Below are positions 23,824 through 35,000 of a stretch of DNA of 64,000 nucleotides, in pieces; within the stretch, counting starts at the first letter, position 1; every line of letters begins with the position of its first letter. Origin of the DNA: Chlorophyllum brunneum (lineage: Eukaryota > Basidiomycota > Agaricomycetes > Agaricales > Agaricaceae); contig OY756145.1 in assembly GCA_963576785.1 (NCBI GenBank), forward strand, positions 2,046,001 to 2,110,000, written 5' to 3'. Position numbers and translations under genes: made by a program. The notes below the pieces were generated by a model. The model was given only the letters and a program-made list of their open reading frames with translations, ran no database searches and was not told the origin of the DNA.

Positions 23824-24352
23824 ATGTCGAAGCACCATCCAGGTACGCGCTTTGCGGCCAATTCTCAGAGAAGGTACTCAGTCCCCTATGCAGATTTGAT
23901 TATGTGCAGACGCCAACCTGGCATAGGTACGCAGCCACACTCTATCTCCTCTTCGCATCCTAATAGCTCTGTTCCAGCCATGGACGCTTATGTGAGAAGG
24001 ACGATGGTAAATGGTAAGTAATCGTCCTGTACTTCCGGTTGAGCAGTTGCATTTACTCCCTCTATTTCACAGTCCAATTTGTGACTCATTGGTTCGCCCA
24101 GAAACTCTAGTGCGAATTTGCGATGGATGCAACTACGGCACCTATGGAGGACAATGTATTATTTGCAATGGCCCTGGTGCGTGGCTACTCGTTGAATTAG
24201 TATGTCTGACATATCCCCCCTTTTTCAAGGTGTCTCTGATGCATATTATTGCGCAGCATGCACCCGTTTGGAAAAAGACAGAGATGGTTGTCCGAAGGTT
24301 ATCAGTCTTGGAACGAGTCGAACACACATGTTCTATAAAGGGAAACGTCTCG
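23824..24352 (+). pseudogene. Degenerate tandem copy of RDS3
   Basis: This stretch repeats the RDS3 exon/intron order: ATG exon at 23824-23842, then pieces matching exons 2, 3, 4 and 5, with the introns still in place. That indicates DNA-level duplication, not retroposition. Relative to the intact copy, the third exon has lost one base near its start (CCATTGGACG has become CCATGGACG), which breaks the frame. A zinc cysteine codon has changed (CEKCDG to CEKDDG), ECNFG has become GCNYG, and the final GFKKG exon is not recognisable. Family resemblance in exons 4 and 5 is still high ([33 protein letters not shown]). Non-canonical splicing could in theory rescue it, so pseudogene is the likely but not the only reading. 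Confidence 0.8.
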
Positions 24353-24611
24353 GTGCGTGTGGGGTTACTGTGTCATGGACTTACCCTCATGGATCTAGAC
24401 TCTAAACAGACCTGAACGGCTGGATATAAGACTCATTGAACTGCAGTAGAGAGCGCATTCCTGGCTGTGATAGTAGCATCTGGATTATCCCAATGTCACG
24501 TTCTACATTTGTGTGTAGAGAAAATGAACACAGTCGACCAAAAAAAAAAAACTGCAAAAACCTGCATTGCTGATGTAAAAACGCAAATGTGCGCTAGAGA
24601 ACATACAGGGA

Positions 24612-27600
24612 TTAACTTTGGTAGACTGGATACGGAAGGATTGGGGTTTGCTGTGAGTCCGACATATCCAGGTGAACAAAATCTCTGTGGTGATATATTG
24701 GTAAGATTCCAACTAGAGCAAAAGTGCCATGCTCACTTAAAAGTATTCATGTCGATATTGGACTTGAATACGACAAAGAAATGTGTGTCGTTATGAGTGT
24801 CAAGAGCTTCACAGGTTTCGCACAGGTCCTTGGGACAATACACGCAATGGAACCATTCACCATGTATCCTATCCATGCAACGATCGCAAATCGCGCTTTC
24901 GTGTTTGAGTTGCTTCAGATATGCTGTACAATGGGTTAACCGGAGGGTATGAACAAGGAACTGAGCTGGACGCACCTCGAGGATCATTTTGACGAATGAC
25001 ATGTATTGATGCTCCCGCCGGTACGCGGTACCTGACGTAAATTAGTTCCACATCTGAACACAACATGTGGACCCTCTTACAGCTGAGGTAGTAGAGGATA
25101 GGTAGACTCAATCGGACGTTGGACAGGTCGAGGAAGTTTGAAGAATATGTGCATCGGGTCATGGATGATGTGGGAACGAGCCTCACAATTGGAACACTTG
25201 CAAAGCGAGCGTCAATCAATAAGTTCGCCGCGCCGCCAGTCAGCAACTCACGAGGTTGAAAGAAGTAGGTATCGATGGGCAGTGTGCGCATTGATAACGT
25301 ACTCCAGTGATGGGCTACGGATTGATGAGTGTAGTCGAGAACTAAGCACGAACACCGAGACGTACCAATCGGCAATTATTGCACGACAATTGATGATTGT
25401 CGGGCGCATCGAGTAGAGTGGAACTCGAAGGGCCTGAACCAACAACCGTTCTTGCGTAGTTCGCCATCTCCGGACCAGACTGAGGTCCAACAGTGGAGTA
25501 ACCAACGTTAGCGGCGTCCCTTCCCTTCCATAGAAAAATGGCACGTCGACTCGCATTTTGGACCTAGGCCGAAGATTAGCCCTCTATCGCATGACATAGT
25601 TATTTTATACGAACCTGAGTTGTACCCAACGGATAAGGAATCTATGCGCCCAACAATCAGTTGACTGGATAGCACATTAATGAAGGCTTGTATACTTTGA
25701 TGAGTATATGCGACGAGTCATGTCCGCCTTCTGATGAGTGTAAGTCTCCTGGTAGACCGGCGGACTCGCAGTTGGAGCAGATGTCCACGTCTGGACATAT
25801 CGCACAATGGAAACGCGCGCCAAAGATATCTCTCATGCAACTGCAGGGACATGAGTGTGTAAGTAGAGTGAAATCAAATTGGACGTACTGGAAACACTGG
25901 ACTCCCGGATGTTTCATGGCTAGTGGACGAGTGATGAACCACAGAATCAACAAAATAGATAAGAGAAAGCTTACATTGTTCCTCTCCTGGATCGAAATTC
26001 TGACTCGTCATGAAATCAGGTTCGCTGATGGATCTTTTTGGTTTATCTGGCACCAAGATGAAAGGGTGGGAAGGATGGATGTCGTGTACTTGACTATTAA
26101 GGTGGATCGGATCGAGAACCACAAAAAGAAAAAGATGGATTTACCTATAACAGGCCCGACACAAGTTGATCTTCGGGCATACAGCGCATTTATACCGCTG
26201 GGCAGATGTGACGACAGAACATGTTGAACATTTTGATACCGAATCCTCCTCCTGGACTGCGGCGCAGGGATTGACATCGGGATACAGTCAGAATAAACTT
26301 ATATCTACGTACCAACATTCTCCCAGCCACGTTGACCCCACAGTTTTTCATGATAAGCATGCCGAAGATGGCCCTTCCTTGGCGCCGCCTTACGCCATTG
26401 AAGTGCTTGCTGCGGATCCTCAGGTGACGACGGTACGACTGGGCCAGGTGCTGCTGCCAAAATAGCATGGTCTACACCGGCAGTCTCGATGCATGCTGGA
26501 CATAACTCGAAACCAGTGACGACAGGTACATGGGATCCCTGAGGCGTTTGGGGTGGCACAGAGCTTCCTGATGGCCTTCGTAAACCGAAGATCGATGGAA
26601 AGGAAGACAACGACGGGAGGGAGTGGAGGGGGCGTGGATGGTGATGCTGCTGCTGGCGAAAGTGCGAGAGGGATTCGTAACTTCCAACCATTGTCGGAGA
26701 CGAGGAAAGAACATGATTGCCCGTCGCCATATATGAGGATTCGTACCCGCAGACCATGGGGGAAGAGCCATGGCCCAAGTTGTTCATTGGTATATGCGGA
26801 TTCCCTCGAGGGTCTGTCGACTCTCTTGCTTTGCCTTTGCTTGCGGTGATCTTCTGTTTTGGTTCCTTCTCCCCGCATGTTGAACATACATAGCGGATGG
26901 TGTTGAGCATGACACCGCAACTCGAGCAATCCGTCAAAATATGTTCTGGCGGCTCTGGGAGAGGTACGAGTGGAAGGTCTTTGGACTCATACGCAAAGGG
27001 ATCGTCCGGAGTTTGAGTTGTCCGCCTGGGCAGAGGATCGGAGTGGTGGGTATTCAGAGATGGGACCGAAGCCGACGGCCTCAGAGCCTCGCGTTGTTGA
27101 GATGCGAGCCAGTTAAGGTGCATAGACGATGGCCTTTGCTGAGATATATGAGGAGGAATGCCGTTCTCGCCCGTTCCGACATCTTGATACAGACCTTCAT
27201 CGTGCCCTTGGGAGCTGGCGGTGTAGGTATAATAGTATGATCCCCGGTTATTGCATTCTAATGCGAGGTCTCCATCCAAACCATCATTGGGTGAGAAAGA
27301 CGCGTCGTCCCGCTCCGAAGGCTGGGGGAGCATACCCAGTTTCGACCGGATGACGCGCTCCTTCTCCTGTTGCAACCATGCCTGACCACGAGCGTTGCCT
27401 CCTATATCACGATGGACGCTCGAAGAATCACTCAATGCTTCCTGAAGTTTCAAAGCTTCAAATACAGCGGAAGGATCCTCTGGATATCGATCAGCGGCGT
27501 TGTAGTCGATACTCCCATCCGAAGATGCGAATATATCAGAATCACGCTCTAGCATCTCGCCCGTTTCCTGTGGATGCTCTCCATGGTGTTTTTGTCTCCT

Positions 27601-28245
27601 CTCGTGAGGGTGGTCGATGGAGGTGAGTGATTCCGGGCTCGAGGTGTCGTTTTCTCCGTCGAATGGATTACCCAGTTGGAAAGGGGGTGTCCTGCGGAGG
27701 GAGTTGGAGCCGAAGTCTTTCGAACTGACGGTGACAGAATCGTCGTCTGGTTCCGCCTGTGGGGAGATGATGGAGACGGAGTGTTGGCTCGTGTTACGCC
27801 CCTTGAAGTCGTCGAAACTGGCAAGTGAGGATGTATCTGATAGACTGGGGCCATCGTACTCCATGTTTACATCAACGCGCATGGTGATCTTGCGGCTACT
27901 GAAACTTCTTCCGGACAGGATTGAAGTTGCAGAGGATGGAGGGGCATCGTCACCAGCATGAAAGTAGTCAACTGCCTCGACGAGGTCTTCGTCTTTCTGG
28001 ATGTTCGTTATTTCCCCGTCATCGTCTTTCCATGCGATAAGATAGGATGTTCCGTAGAGCGAAAAACACTGGTCGACCTAGAATTATGATTAATGACCTC
28101 TACCCTTCTGATGGGAGGGTAAGGCGAGTACCTTGTGACGGAGGATGTCATAGCTGCAGTTGCGGGCTGACTGGAAAGTGATGCGCTTGTGCTTGCCATT
28201 GAACGAGCACCTAACGACGAGTGGTCTATCGGGGCACCTGTTCAT
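24612..28245 (-). CDS. PB1 and multi-ZZ zinc-finger protein (p62/NBR1-like architecture)
   Basis: Thirteen exons (28245-28132, 28077-26313, 26256-26145, 26093-25975, 25919-25889, 25840-25696, 25641-25615, 25563-25366, 25314-25252, 25196-25081, 25031-24976, 24923-24737, 24684-24612) sum to 3006 nt and 1001 residues. A PB1 domain opens the protein (RPLVVRCSFNGKHKRITF, then VDQCFSLYG and the acidic KDDDGEITNIQKDEDLVEAV). About 320 disordered Ser-rich residues follow, then five Cys-paired modules of ZZ type. The last four contain CSTCSVV, CFHCMRDIFGARFHCAIC, CNNCRLPITGVRYQCAHC and CDRCMDRIHGEWFHCVYC. PB1 plus ZZ is the plan of selective-autophagy adaptors (p62, NBR1). No UBA or FW domain is recognisable, so the autophagy role is inferred. 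One exon is only 27 nt. The start ATG at 28245 follows an in-frame stop. Confidence 0.88.
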
Positions 28246-28535
28246 TGAGACGCCGGGGAATCAGACTGTGGTGGGCGCAGCGGGAGAAATTCGACATGTA
28301 GCGTACAGCATCCAGATCTCGCCTTCCGCAGCATCAGCCATTCCCGTAATCCGATACTTCCAAAAATAGCACCTGGTCGAGAGAAACCTCGCTGCGCACA
28401 GAAGCAGATGCTCCGTGAATAGGCACAAACTGCGCAGTCTTCACAGTACACTTCGCGTGTTCGTTGTCTACGTCATCAAGTCCATGGTATGAATGATACA
28501 AGTACAAGTATTGAGAAATTTCTCCACGTTTCGCC

Positions 28536-31298
28536 TTAGTTGTAGTCGAACAACTTGCACTTGCTGTAGTGTGCGTTGATTGCGTTTCCAATTTCGGAAC
28601 GAGTCCCCCCCTTAATGATCATTTCCCCGTCGTTGTAACAGAAGTGCCTAAAGATGTTTCTGTGAGAGTGCTGGAGCGCGGCAGGAGCGATTCTTACGTG
28701 TTGCACGCTGGAGTTATACACTTGAGGAGTGACATATGAGCCAAAATTCTAGCTTCATGGGAGGGAATTATACTGACAGTCATATGGTTGCACCCCTCTG
28801 ACTTCTGCACCGGTGTTTCGCAGCCTGAGTGATGTGGTGAGCCCGACTGGATGGATTGGGTGAGCTGAAGCATTACCAGGGCAGTTCTTCCACCCTTGTT
28901 CCTGCATAAGATGGCGAAGTTCCGACGATCCATCACAAGAATGCTGTGGTCCCCCGACCTCGACTTGCTGCTGACAGGCTTTGCACCAGACGTGTCCGCA
29001 CTTTGGCCATGGACAGGCTATTATCTTCGTCTCTTGGACCTCCTGGCGATCGACGAACATCGTTTGCTGACATCTGCTTCGTACAATAAGTATGGGGATG
29101 TCGGAACATCGAAGAACTGGACTTCCCGACGACAATGGAGTGGTATGCAGAAGGAGGTGATTTGCAACTCTTCAAATATTCGGTAGTCATCGTCTGAGAC
29201 ACCAATTTGCTGAATGATGCTTTCACTGATGACTGAGAAAGCTCTATGAGTGCCCTCCGATGCAATGGATCGTATGACTCACCTCCCGCATCCTGCTTAT
29301 CCTTGTCTGTGATACAGACAGGGCAAAGAATAGGGAATCGTCGCTCAGCAACCCTAGTTTTCGTGTAGTTTCGAAGACACTCTCGGCAGAAGGAATGGCT
29401 ACAACCCTCGACACGAGCGATAGAATCCTCAACATGATCCTCGAAGCAGATAGAGCATTTAAAAGTGACTGGTGTCATTTTTTCGAGCACTTCTCTCTGT
29501 GCCGCGAGCTGCCGGTCCTCAACTTCGAACGTTCGCTGAAGCTCCATGGCTAGAGCGACATCTTGGTCAAAATCTGAAATCGTTGCGAAAGCTTCTAATC
29601 CTCCAGGCATGGAAACATTGGACGGCGGTTTCATACGTCGTTCGGTGGCGGAGGGAGATTTGTCTCTATGATCGGGAGCCGAATTCCATTTTCCCGACAG
29701 TGCTAGGCCGTAGTTCACTACCCGCCCAATGGGGCTTTTACCTTTATCCCTTCTTTTGACAGTCTGCCAGCCGTCTGTCTCTCCTCCACCATGGGAAGAC
29801 CGACGATGGGCAGACTGAGTGGAATGGTATGAATTCGAGGTCGATGGATAGGATGAATTCGAGGTAGATGGATGGGATGAGTTGAGGCGAGACTCTGATG
29901 AGCCCGTCCGGTGGTGTTGTCTATCGCGATCGTTATATCCCCCATGTGAGCGAAAAGCCTCTCTGTAACGGTCAGATTCTTCGCGCCGGCGCTGTTCAAG
30001 GTGGTGAGCTCTCTCCTCCATGAAGCGCTGTTGTTTCTCAAGTTCCACAACCTTCCGACGCAACTCTAAGACCCGAGACTTCTCATTGGCGACATCCGCA
30101 TAAGCGGACAGAAGCGCCAAACTCGACTCGAGGAGCATTTCGGCCGTAGATGGTTCTTCCTCAAGAGGTAACAAGATGTGACCAGAGAAATGACCCAAAA
30201 GTTGAGCTTGCCATTGTAGTGAAGGGTCGTTGAGGATATTCTCATCAAACGAGAGAAGTTCGCTCAGGTATGAAGCTGCCATCTTGATATTGGGATTGAT
30301 AATGAAGCCCAGACCGTCGGGATGGCTAGGGCGAGGGTGCGAATCGAATACGACATAAACGTCCCTGTCGGCGATGCGAATCTTCAGGCAGGCAACAATT
30401 TCTGGAGGCCTCGTGATAATGACAGCAACACAACGGTAGGCCGAGATGTCTTCCAGATCCCTAGGTCGATTCCTGTTCAGCAGGATGGTCGTGCAGCGAC
30501 TCGAGAACCTACTGGAGAAGCTCATAAAAACGCTGCTTAGAAGCGTCACTATACGTGCATGTTTGCAGAGCCAAAGAATTCTTGAATATTGGGACCTTCA
30601 GGAGCTCCTCGATCTCAAGGTGCGCATCGCTCTTCCAATAGTCGCAAATCGAGGTGATCTCCTGCAGCCGAGTAAGTCGATACCAACATTTAAAGGGCTT
30701 TATATACAGGCCTCGTTTGTTTTGCGAGACAGAAGCTCACTCAGGAGCTCAAGACCCTGCATGCCTTCATCAACCTCGAGCTTGAACGCCATCCGCGCGA
30801 AGTTCAAGGCGGCGAGACCACAGGTGGATGCGCTGACACGATTACCGAGCTTATCGCCGTACTGACTTGATCCTCTGACCGTTATTATCTTCTGCCTGCC
30901 ATCACAAATCCTCTCGAGGATTTCATCGATGTCAAGGTCATCATCGCCCTTATCGACCTCTCTATGGCGGATCGTCATCTTCTCCGTCTTCCTCTCGTCG
31001 ACCTTTGGTATCCTAGAGGAAGACGGTTCTTTAGAATGACCCATAATGAGAGGGGCCGGGGTCTTTGGCATTAGTGGTGACAAGTAAGGCCTGAGGTGTA
31101 TACCTTCCATACGTTTGGCGCACACTGACTAATGACACGGCAACCCGATGCTTCGATAAGACGCAAGAGGCAACGATTATAATGAGATGCCAGACTCCTG
31201 ACTTGCACTTTGATTCTTCGTTGGGTCCTTCTAGTCGCGGAGTCTACAACACGCTGAGAAGCTTCTTTGCTGCGGGATAGGCCCACAGGAAGGGCCAT
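28536..31298 (-). CDS. RBR-type E3 ubiquitin ligase with N-terminal deubiquitinase-like domain
   Basis: Nine exons (31298-31137, 31062-30712, 30661-30513, 30472-29283, 29232-29127, 29073-28877, 28824-28778, 28720-28698, 28659-28536) sum to 2349 nt and 782 residues. The N-terminal third has a Cys motif (STCGLAALNFAR) and, about 110 residues later, VYVVFDSHPRPSHPDGLGF. This Cys...Asp-Ser-His pattern resembles papain-fold deubiquitinases of the tegument-protease type. A coiled, charged region and a Ser-rich linker follow. Then come RING1 (CSICFEDHVEDSIARVEGCS, CPVC), IBR (CPWPKCGHVWCKAC) and RING2 with the catalytic Cys in EGCNHMTC. The model needs a GC-AG intron (30662-30711) and an intron with donor GG instead of GT (29074-29126). 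If the latter is not spliced, IBR and RING2 are lost. It lies next to the PB1/ZZ gene and diverges from the giant GTPase gene. Confidence 0.82.
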
Positions 31299-32012
31299 TC
31301 CAGAACCAGACAGCTGGCTCGGCACGCGACGCGTGCGTATTATGAACCTCCGCTCGGCCGGGCAGTGCCGCTAATCGGAAAACTGAATTACTCCTACTTG
31401 TACTTACCAACTTCTGACCATGCAGACTTGGATCCTACGCTCGCAACTAATCCCAAATTCGGGATCTCCAACAGTGTGCCTTTGCGGGTTGTTTCGCTAC
31501 AACATCCCAATCTTCAAGTTGCCGCTCTCGAATGGAACTATCTTTCTGTGGGGTGTGTCGGGGAAGGATTCTGTCGTGATCATGACCTGGGAGTAGCAGT
31601 CACTACTTGGTCGAGCAACTGAGTGAAGGGACCAGCTGACCTGTACCTCGACATCCCCAACCGTTACTGATTCGGCGTCCAACCTTGATAACGGAAAGAG
31701 CTGTCCGCGGGCTATACATCATTCATCAGAACCTTCCCGAATTCTAGCTATAGCACTGCTGTTAAATCTCGACACGTTCAAGGGCTCTTTGCTGCGGGTA
31801 GCTTATCAGGGCGTCATCTACAAGACACGCTGCATCAGCTGTTTGTATGTAGAATGCCCCCGTCAACCCAATTCTATCTCTGGTTGATCTGTGTTTTCAT
31901 ACCTCGTTTTGATCGAAAAGTGGCTGAGAGCTTTGAATATCAGCACTCATCACGTCAACACCTGCATTCTTTCAAAAGGACGGCCCAACATTGGCGTTTC
32001 TAGCAACACAGA
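31299..32012. promoter_or_regulatory. Divergent promoter between the RBR ligase and the giant GTPase
   Basis: 714 bp between two divergent start codons. It should contain both promoters and 5' UTRs, so the two genes could share control elements. An ORF of about 85 codons at 31365-31622 has no family resemblance and I do not call it. No specific element was recognised. Confidence 0.5.
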
Positions 32013-35000
32013 ATGGCTCCCTACGCACCCCCAAATCTCTTTAGCGGTGATCCGCCTAATACATCGAGTAGGTTGGTCCTACGACGAAATACTCTACCGA
32101 TTAACTGGACTTGTAGGTATCAATATACGAACCCGAAGCGAACTAGACCCATCTGTACGACTTCGAACCAGTCATTCAAGGACGACAACTGACTACCATA
32201 TGCAGGGACGTCCAAGTGCCTCACCCGGGTCAGCAACGCAGTACGTCGGTCTTCAAGTCATTTTTATCAGTATATAAACACCTCACTAGTCGAGGATCTG
32301 TGGAGCCCTTGCAGCCTCGTGGCCCTCCTAATATTTCACAAACAGGATTCCCTCACAAGTGGTCTCCGGGAGCAGCTTCACAGGACAATGGTTCAGGAAA
32401 AGACATCGTCAACCGCATACCACGTATGTATCGTGTCCTCGACCTAATCAGCGAACAAGGTGGCGGAGGTCTCGGTGAGCCAAGGCGTTAAACATCGAGT
32501 GCCAACTTCGTCTCTCACATGTTTTACTATAAAGTCGATAAGATCATCATCGCCCAAAGCGGGCTGAAGGACCTGATCAACGATGTTTGCCCTGGCGCCT
32601 ATGTCGCGCTGACGAAAGTTGATTTTAAAGCGCTTGACGCCCTCTCAGTTCGTCCCATCGGAGTGTATGGGGACAGGATGGAGATCATCAAGTTTTTGTC
32701 CTCACTGAAAATCGTCAACGAGAATACGTGAGTTCCCTTGACCTTGTGCATTCCTGATCAACGGCGATGCTTATATTGACAAGGGCCCGGCTGCTTCAAC
32801 GTTCGAAAGATGATCACTCTGGACCAACACTACGATCCGGTATATACGTTGCTAGGCCACCTGACTCTCGTGATGTCCTTTACGCCATATATTGGCCGCA
32901 AGATGCAACGTGGAGAGACAGCGCGCCATCAGGACCCAGACGTAATCGAGTAACATTTATGCGGTTTGTGCTGTCTACTTTGTCAACCCTCTCGATCATC
33001 TTGAGTGACGAATTAATTTTCAGATACCTCACGAAAATCTCGGACCAGCTTATATGCTTTATGTCTTCCACTCAGAGCCAAGCATTCGTCTGGGACCATG
33101 AAGAGCAGGAGGAAGATGCAGGGCTTGAGCATGTAGACGATGAAAACGAGGATCGATTGTTTACCTTCGAAATTACCAAAACAAACGAGCAAGAAGAGAG
33201 CGTTGTTTCCCGCCCGGGCTTCCAGGTTTGTATGTACTATCATTATATCGTCCTAGTTCCAACCTGTTTGAAGATTGAGTCTCCGCTGATCACAATCTCG
33301 GAACCCTCTGAGAGCCAGGAGCAGATTCCCCCGCCGACGCTTATGGCTGGAGAAATTTCGCAAGGATTCATTTCCACCAAAGCATTACCCCCTCGAATTG
33401 ATGAAGAAATGACGAACGGTTTATGTACTCCCCTCCTCCTACAAGATCTTTTGTAAGGGGCTTCCTTTTCACGGTGCTGTGTGCTCACGCTTTGAGACAG
33501 GAGAGGGACTAACGTCCGAATTGATTGCGAGCTGACTGATGATGTGATTTCGACTCTGACCAATAATGGCCTGAACGTCGGTGCGTACAGTAGGCCTTGC
33601 GCGGAGTGGTGGGAACGAAGAAATGCGATCATCAAGGACGTGGAGAAAAGGGAGAGAGAGGGAAAGGCAGGGACAAAGAATAACTCGGCTGACGCAGACG
33701 CAACATTGGCGAAAGAAGTGATGGCTTATTTGGTTGGAAGAGTTCTCGACAAATATCCGTAAGACTTTTCCCTCGTCGTGATCATAGCAATTCCACGAAC
33801 GTCCTATTAGGACCCTGGACCCTTGCCGCTTTTTTGGCAATATGCCGATCACCCACGTTGAATTCTTACAGCTCAGAGGTATACTCGACCTAACTAGATG
33901 TAATGCGGACACTGACAGTGAGTTTAAAGAGAACTTCAACGATACCCTTGCAGCTTGCCGAGCCGAGAACCTTCTGTCGACAAATCTCTCACTCGCCCAA
34001 TTGGACAAGAAATTGCTGCAACTGCCCACCGAATTCCAAGACCAGAAACATCGTGTTGCCGGTGTCCTGGTGGTCGCCCAAAAGTATCATGCCCACTACA
34101 ATGAGGAAATTGTCCAACAAATAATCAAGGAAGGTTCTCTTCCTAAACTGGGGCAATCCAAGAACACAGGGTTTTTGCAGCGCCTGAATCCGTTCGGACC
34201 GAGTGGCCCCGTTAGTGACATTAACTTCAAACGTGATGTCATACAACTCTGCGAAGGTCTCTCGGACCAAGCATTCCTGGCCAGTATAGGTAGCTATCTA
34301 GAGACTGAGCCTCTTGTCGAGCCCGCCACCCGTCGAGCTATCGAATCGGCATACACTCACTTGAAGACCGTTTTGTCGAAACCCTTTGGTTCACTTACCC
34401 GGGACCTTCTGAAGAAAAAACGAGATGCTGCTGCCGCCCAAGCTACCGAGAAGATTAATACTTACCGACGTGATAGTCATAAGCACTCCGCGGACCTCTT
34501 CGTGCAACAGATTAACTCCGGCCCCGCATTTGATCCCAGCTGGTATGCTATATTTTCATGGACGTAGCCTCGACTGTTAACTTAATCTCGGGAATCAAGT
34601 TCCCCGACCATCATTCTAAAGCACTTCCAAATCGTCTCGCAAAGATGGAACGGTGGGCCTTTCGTTCCCCACCCTCAAATTCTGTCTCATTCCGCCTTTG
34701 ATAGACACGTCATACAACATTTCTGCTCAGCGACAGCTGCATATCGGTTCCGCGTTCGAGTACAGGATCAACCGACTGGAAATCCCAACGGAACACCGCC
34801 ACAATCTTCAACTCCGCCCGTCCTTCATACCAACCCCCTCCATCAACCAAGCTGGATCCATCTCATTTACACTTCCTCCGCATCATCGAATCCTGTAAGC
34901 CATCCTTGGGTCCAGCAGTTTATTTGCTAAACTCCATCTCAGACATGCGCAGTTGCTTGAGAATGGTCGAGTTCTTCTCGTAGTCGACGATCAGAGCGAT

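Noticed and set aside
23824..24352. Retroposed copy of RDS3
   Set aside because: The copy retains introns at the same places, so an mRNA intermediate is excluded; tandem DNA duplication fits better.
28536..31298. Viral origin of the deubiquitinase-like domain
   Set aside because: The resemblance is limited to a Cys and a DSH motif, the gene has normal fungal introns and context, and no other virus-like gene is nearby.
31365..31622. 85-codon frame in the RBR/GTPase divergent promoter
   Set aside because: No homology recognised and no splice continuity to either gene. Could be an upstream exon, but the giant gene has a good start at 32013.
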